Source: Qiania dongpingensis
GTDB taxonomy: Bacteria; Bacillota; Clostridia; Lachnospirales; Lachnospiraceae
Direction: 5' to 3'
Length of the DNA stretch: 64,000 nt
Assembly (NCBI RefSeq): GCF_014337195.1
Contig: NZ_CP060634.1
Coordinates: forward strand, 1,488,001-1,552,000
Shown piece after piece: positions 61,299 to 64,000 of this stretch. Within the stretch, counting starts at the first letter, position 1, and the number at the start of each line of letters is the position of its first letter. The notes under the pieces were generated by a model, which was given only the letters and a program-made list of their open reading frames with translations, was not told the DNA's origin and ran no database searches. A program made the position numbers and the translations under genes.

Positions 61299-63056
61299 TC
61301 ATCCATCCGTCCGATAACTTTGGACGACCATCTGAAGGCTCCGTTTCCCCATGTATTCATTTATGTCCGGATAATAGGCTGCAGATATCACAGCCCCCTC
61401 CCGGATCTCCCTGTCCGCCTCCTCCGCTTCCCGGAAAAGAATTGCTTCAATGGGGCGGCCGGCTTCGTCGGCTAGCTGAAGCTTCAGAACATTCTTATTC
61501 CTGCCTATGAGATTCTTTTTTCTGACAGTCAGACCCTTCTGGGCAAACAGAGGCTTTTCATTCCCATTTCCGAAAGGTTCCAGAAGCCGGAATTCCTTTA
61601 AGAGCTCTTCTGTCACATAAGAAAACGGCATCGGCACATCAATCCAAATCTGTTTATCAAAATCTCTTTCTGTTAATCCGCTGCCACAGTTCAGAGCCTC
61701 TCGGAAAGGTTCCAGGTTTTCTTCTGGAAGGGACAGCCCCGCCGCCATGGGATGGCCGCCGAACGCGCTCAAAAACTTCCCGCACTCCGTCAGACGTTCA
61801 TACATGGAATATCCCGGGATGCTCCGTCCGGAGCCTTTAAGACCTCCGGCGCCTTTTGTTATCACAAATACCGGATGCTGATACTTTTCCCTGATTTTCC
61901 CGGCCACGATCCCTGCGAGGCTTTCATGGCAGTCCGGCAGATAGACCACATAGACGTCATCTTGTTCCATTCCGCTTTCTTCTATCAAACGGACAGCTGC
62001 TTCCACACTCTTGACCGTCATGTCCTTCCGCCTGTCGTTCAGCTCCTTCAGCTCCCAGGCCATCTTCATGGCCTGATCCTCCTCTTCCTCCAAAAACAGT
62101 CTCAGGGATTTTTTAGCCGTATCCAGCCTTCCGCCGGCATTCAGGCACGGCCCGATAACAAACCCCAGGTGGTAGCTGCCCAGCTCCGCCGGCTGCAGTC
62201 CATTGACCTCCATCAGGGCGCGAAGCCCGGTTATCTGGCTATGGGCCATCCTTTTCAGACCTTCCTTCACTAAGATCCTGTTTTCTCCCTGAAGCGTCAT
62301 CACATCACCCACCGTGGCTAAAGCCGCCGCCTCCACAAAAGGGGACAATTCCTCAGGTGGGATATCCCAGGTCTCATAAAGGGCCTGGGCCAGTTTATAG
62401 GCTATTGCCGCCCCGCATAGATTCTGGAAGGGATATCCACAGGATGACTGATGAGGGTTCACCACCGCGTCTGCCGGAGGCACAACCTCCAGACGATGCG
62501 CCGCCGAAGTATAGGAATCTCCCCCGCCGCGGTCTTCTGTCTCCTCGAAAGGGACCTCATGGTGATCCGTGATGAGCACAGTCATTCCCAGGGACTTCGC
62601 ATATGCGGTCTGCGTCCACGCCGCTATTCCATTGTCACAGGTAAGGAGTGTGTCAATTCCGTCGTCATTTGCCAGCTCTATCATGTTTACGTTAATGCCA
62701 TATCCGTCCTTGATTCTGTCCGGGATGTCATAATCCGCCTTCGCCCCGAGGCGTTTCAATGCTTTCACAAGGATAAAAGCAGCGCAGATCCCGTCAATGT
62801 CATAATCTCCGATGACGCGGATTCTCTTTCCGTCATGGATCTTTTTTCCCAGAATATCTACGGTCTCTTCCATATCCTTCATGAGAAAGGGAGACGGGCA
62901 GCCGGGCAGCGTACCATAAAGGTAATCCTGAATTTCATCCTCGCCCTTCACGTTCCGGTTCCGAATGATACGGGCCGTCACCTGATCAATGCCAAACCTT
63001 TCGGAAATTCCCTTAAAGTCCGCTTTTTTTGCATATACCATCCACTGTTCTTTCAT
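61299..63056 (-). CDS. recJ: Single-stranded-DNA-specific exonuclease RecJ
   Basis: DHH-family motifs are complete: VIGDYDIDGICAAF (motif I), TCDNGIAAW (motif II), TDHHEVP (motif III) and GDVMTLQGENR, then the DHHA1 domain with GRSIPGYSMYE and GGHPMAAGLS. The C-terminal OB-fold follows. RecJ degrades single-stranded DNA from the 5' end in recombination and repair. Length (585) is normal for clostridia. GAGGTGACAAATG marks the start. No promoter is visible in the 118 bases upstream beyond a hairpin, so it may be read through from the DUF1015 gene. Confidence 0.94.
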   Translation of the reverse strand: MKEQWMVYAKKADFKGISERFGIDQVTARIIRNRNVKGEDEIQDYLYGTLPGCPSPFLMKDMEETVDILGKKIHDGKRIRVIGDYDIDGICAAFILVKALKRLGAKADYDIPDRIKDGYGINVNMIELANDDGIDTLLTCDNGIAAWTQTAYAKSLGMTVLITDHHEVPFEETEDRGGGDSYTSAAHRLEVVPPADAVVNPHQSSCGYPFQNLCGAAIAYKLAQALYETWDIPPEELSPFVEAAALATVGDVMTLQGENRILVKEGLKRMAHSQITGLRALMEVNGLQPAELGSYHLGFVIGPCLNAGGRLDTAKKSLRLFLEEEEDQAMKMAWELKELNDRRKDMTVKSVEAAVRLIEESGMEQDDVYVVYLPDCHESLAGIVAGKIREKYQHPVFVITKGAGGLKGSGRSIPGYSMYERLTECGKFLSAFGGHPMAAGLSLPEENLEPFREALNCGSGLTERDFDKQIWIDVPMPFSYVTEELLKEFRLLEPFGNGNEKPLFAQKGLTVRKKNLIGRNKNVLKLQLADEAGRPIEAILFREAEEADREIREGAVISAAYYPDINEYMGKRSLQMVVQSYRTDG

Positions 63057-63104
63057 TTGTCACCTCATTTGCAGCGCGCAAGTCCCTGACTCCCGGTAAA
63101 CTGC

Positions 63105-63136
63105 AAAGGTCCCCCTGCATCCTGCAGGGGGCCTTT
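63105..63136. terminator. Terminator between the DUF1015 gene and recJ
   Basis: AAAGG, a bulged T and CCCCCTGCA (63105-63119) pair with TGCAGGGGGCCTTT (63123-63136), loop TCC. The longest T-tract (TTTTTATTTTT) is on the plus strand, though all nearby genes are on the minus strand, where only CCTTTGC follows. Confidence 0.7.
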
Positions 63137-63174
63137 TTATTTTTCTGTACGAGTTTCTTCTATATAAATAGTGT

Positions 63175-64000
63175 TCAGCTTAATTTGTGAATAAAAATGC
63201 CGCTTCTGAGCTTCGGCTCAAACCATGTGGATTTCGGCGGCATCAGCCTCGACGCATCCGCCACCTGAAACAGCTCGGAAATGGATGTCGGATACATGGA
63301 AAAAGCCACCTTCATATCCGTATGGCACCGTCTCTCCAATTCGGAAAGTCCACGGATACCTCCGATGAAGTCAATCCTCTTATCCGTTCTTGGATCTCCG
63401 ATGCCAAGGACCGGTTCAAGAAGCGTATTTTGAAGAACGGATACATCAAGATCTGCCACCGGATCCCCGCTCGGGACACGCTTCGTGGTCAGACAGTACC
63501 AGACATCGTTCAGGAACATACCGAATTCCCCTTTCCTGGAAGGGCGATACGGTTCCTTTCCCACCTCACGTACCTCACAGCAGTCCTTCACCTTCGCCAT
63601 GAATTCCTGCTCGCTCAGTCCGTTAAGGTCTTTGACCACTCGGTTGTAATCCATGATCATCAGCTGTTCATCGGGAAACAGCACAGAAAGGAAGTAATTA
63701 TACGGCTCATCCCCCCGATATCCGGGGTTTTCTTCTCTTCTCTTAAGGCCGACCTTTACCGCAGAAGCCGCTCTGTGATGTCCGTCTGCTATATATGTAT
63801 TGGGGACCTTGGAGAATCCCTCTTCCAACGCCTTCACCTTGTCTGTCTCACCGATTCTCCAAACCGTATGGCGCACGCCGTCGGGAGCCGTGAAGTCATA
63901 AAGAGGCTTCTCCGCTTTCACTTCCTCCACCACCGCATTGATATCGGCTCTGGCCCGATAAGCCAAAAATATGGGGCCGGTCTGGGCGTCACAAGTATCC
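63175..64000 (-). CDS. DUF1015 family protein, N-terminus beyond window edge
   Basis: The frame is open to the right edge without a start codon: the residues before the TTG at 63966 read DTCDAQTGPIF and match the family, so that TTG is a Leu codon and not a start. About 275 C-terminal residues are visible of roughly 410. ADGHHRAASAVKVG is the family's conserved core. LFPDEQLMIMDYNRVVKDL and PPKSTWFEPKLRSGIFIH are further marks. DUF1015 proteins are cytoplasmic and of unproven function. They are often found near serine and phosphonate metabolism genes, from memory. Confidence 0.9.
   Translation of the reverse strand, partial: DTCDAQTGPIFLAYRARADINAVVEEVKAEKPLYDFTAPDGVRHTVWRIGETDKVKALEEGFSKVPNTYIADGHHRAASAVKVGLKRREENPGYRGDEPYNYFLSVLFPDEQLMIMDYNRVVKDLNGLSEQEFMAKVKDCCEVREVGKEPYRPSRKGEFGMFLNDVWYCLTTKRVPSGDPVADLDVSVLQNTLLEPVLGIGDPRTDKRIDFIGGIRGLSELERRCHTDMKVAFSMYPTSISELFQVADASRLMPPKSTWFEPKLRSGIFIHKLS

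Noticed and set aside
1..64000. CRISPR array, insertion sequences, rRNA or tRNA genes
   Set aside because: No regularly spaced repeats, transposase frames or recognisable RNA gene signatures were seen on either strand.

Overview
The window reads as chromosome of a Gram-positive anaerobic clostridium, most probably a Lachnospiraceae member. This is inferred from gene content: the clostridial cdaA-cdaR pair, lysyl-tRNA synthetase with a C-terminal tRNA-binding domain next to greA, recJ-apt, leuA of the long type, secreted proteins with triple-tyrosine-like and fibronectin-like repeats, and SD-type ribosome binding sites nearly everywhere. All convincing genes lie on the minus strand except one AT-rich two-gene unit at 3.2-5.6 kb. 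No rRNA, tRNA, CRISPR array or insertion sequence was recognised.

Region 1 (1-16.8 kb) is a surface-protein region. It holds a partial two-domain glycosyltransferase, two different secreted L,D-transpeptidases, a papain-type protease, a PPC-domain protein and a 1.4-kilo-residue wall hydrolase (NlpC/P60-like plus GH25 lysozyme joined by seven fibronectin-like repeats). Three of these proteins share one repeated module of a triple-tyrosine type. The plus-strand pair (glycosyltransferase, acyltransferase) sits inside this region.

Region 2 (16.8-40 kb) is a cell-surface polysaccharide locus. From the promoter side it runs glf (UDP-galactofuranose supply), a fused cytidylyltransferase/PLP enzyme, LicD, a flippase, three GT2 enzymes with a DUF2304 partner, and two DUF2142 membrane proteins. 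A new promoter and a 19-codon leader ORF then precede rmlC, an ABC exporter pair (Wzm/Wzt-like) and a two-domain GT2. A third promoter drives an epimerase, an RgpF-like rhamnan synthesis protein, a DUF6020 membrane protein, a DPM-like GT and, apparently in the same transcript, the two wall enzymes of region 1. The set suggests a rhamnose- and galactofuranose-containing polymer with phospho-amino-alcohol decoration, built and exported together with proteins that remodel or bind the wall. Both ABC-type and flippase/polymerase-type export components are present.

Region 3 (40-64 kb) is mostly core metabolism and information processing: leuA; a Wzy-like polymerase translationally coupled to HPr behind cdaR-cdaA and two membrane proteins; greA-lysS; argF, birA, dusB; SPFH/NfeD; an SH3/3D-domain wall protein with a WalR-like operator; and recJ-apt-ktrB-ktrA-SpoU methylase. 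A DUF1015 gene runs off the right edge. CdaA makes c-di-AMP and KtrA-type RCK proteins are known c-di-AMP targets in Firmicutes, so both ends of that circuit are in the window.

Gene starts were re-chosen where a Shine-Dalgarno sequence clearly favoured an internal codon. Product names rest on recognised motifs and memory of families; no searches were run.
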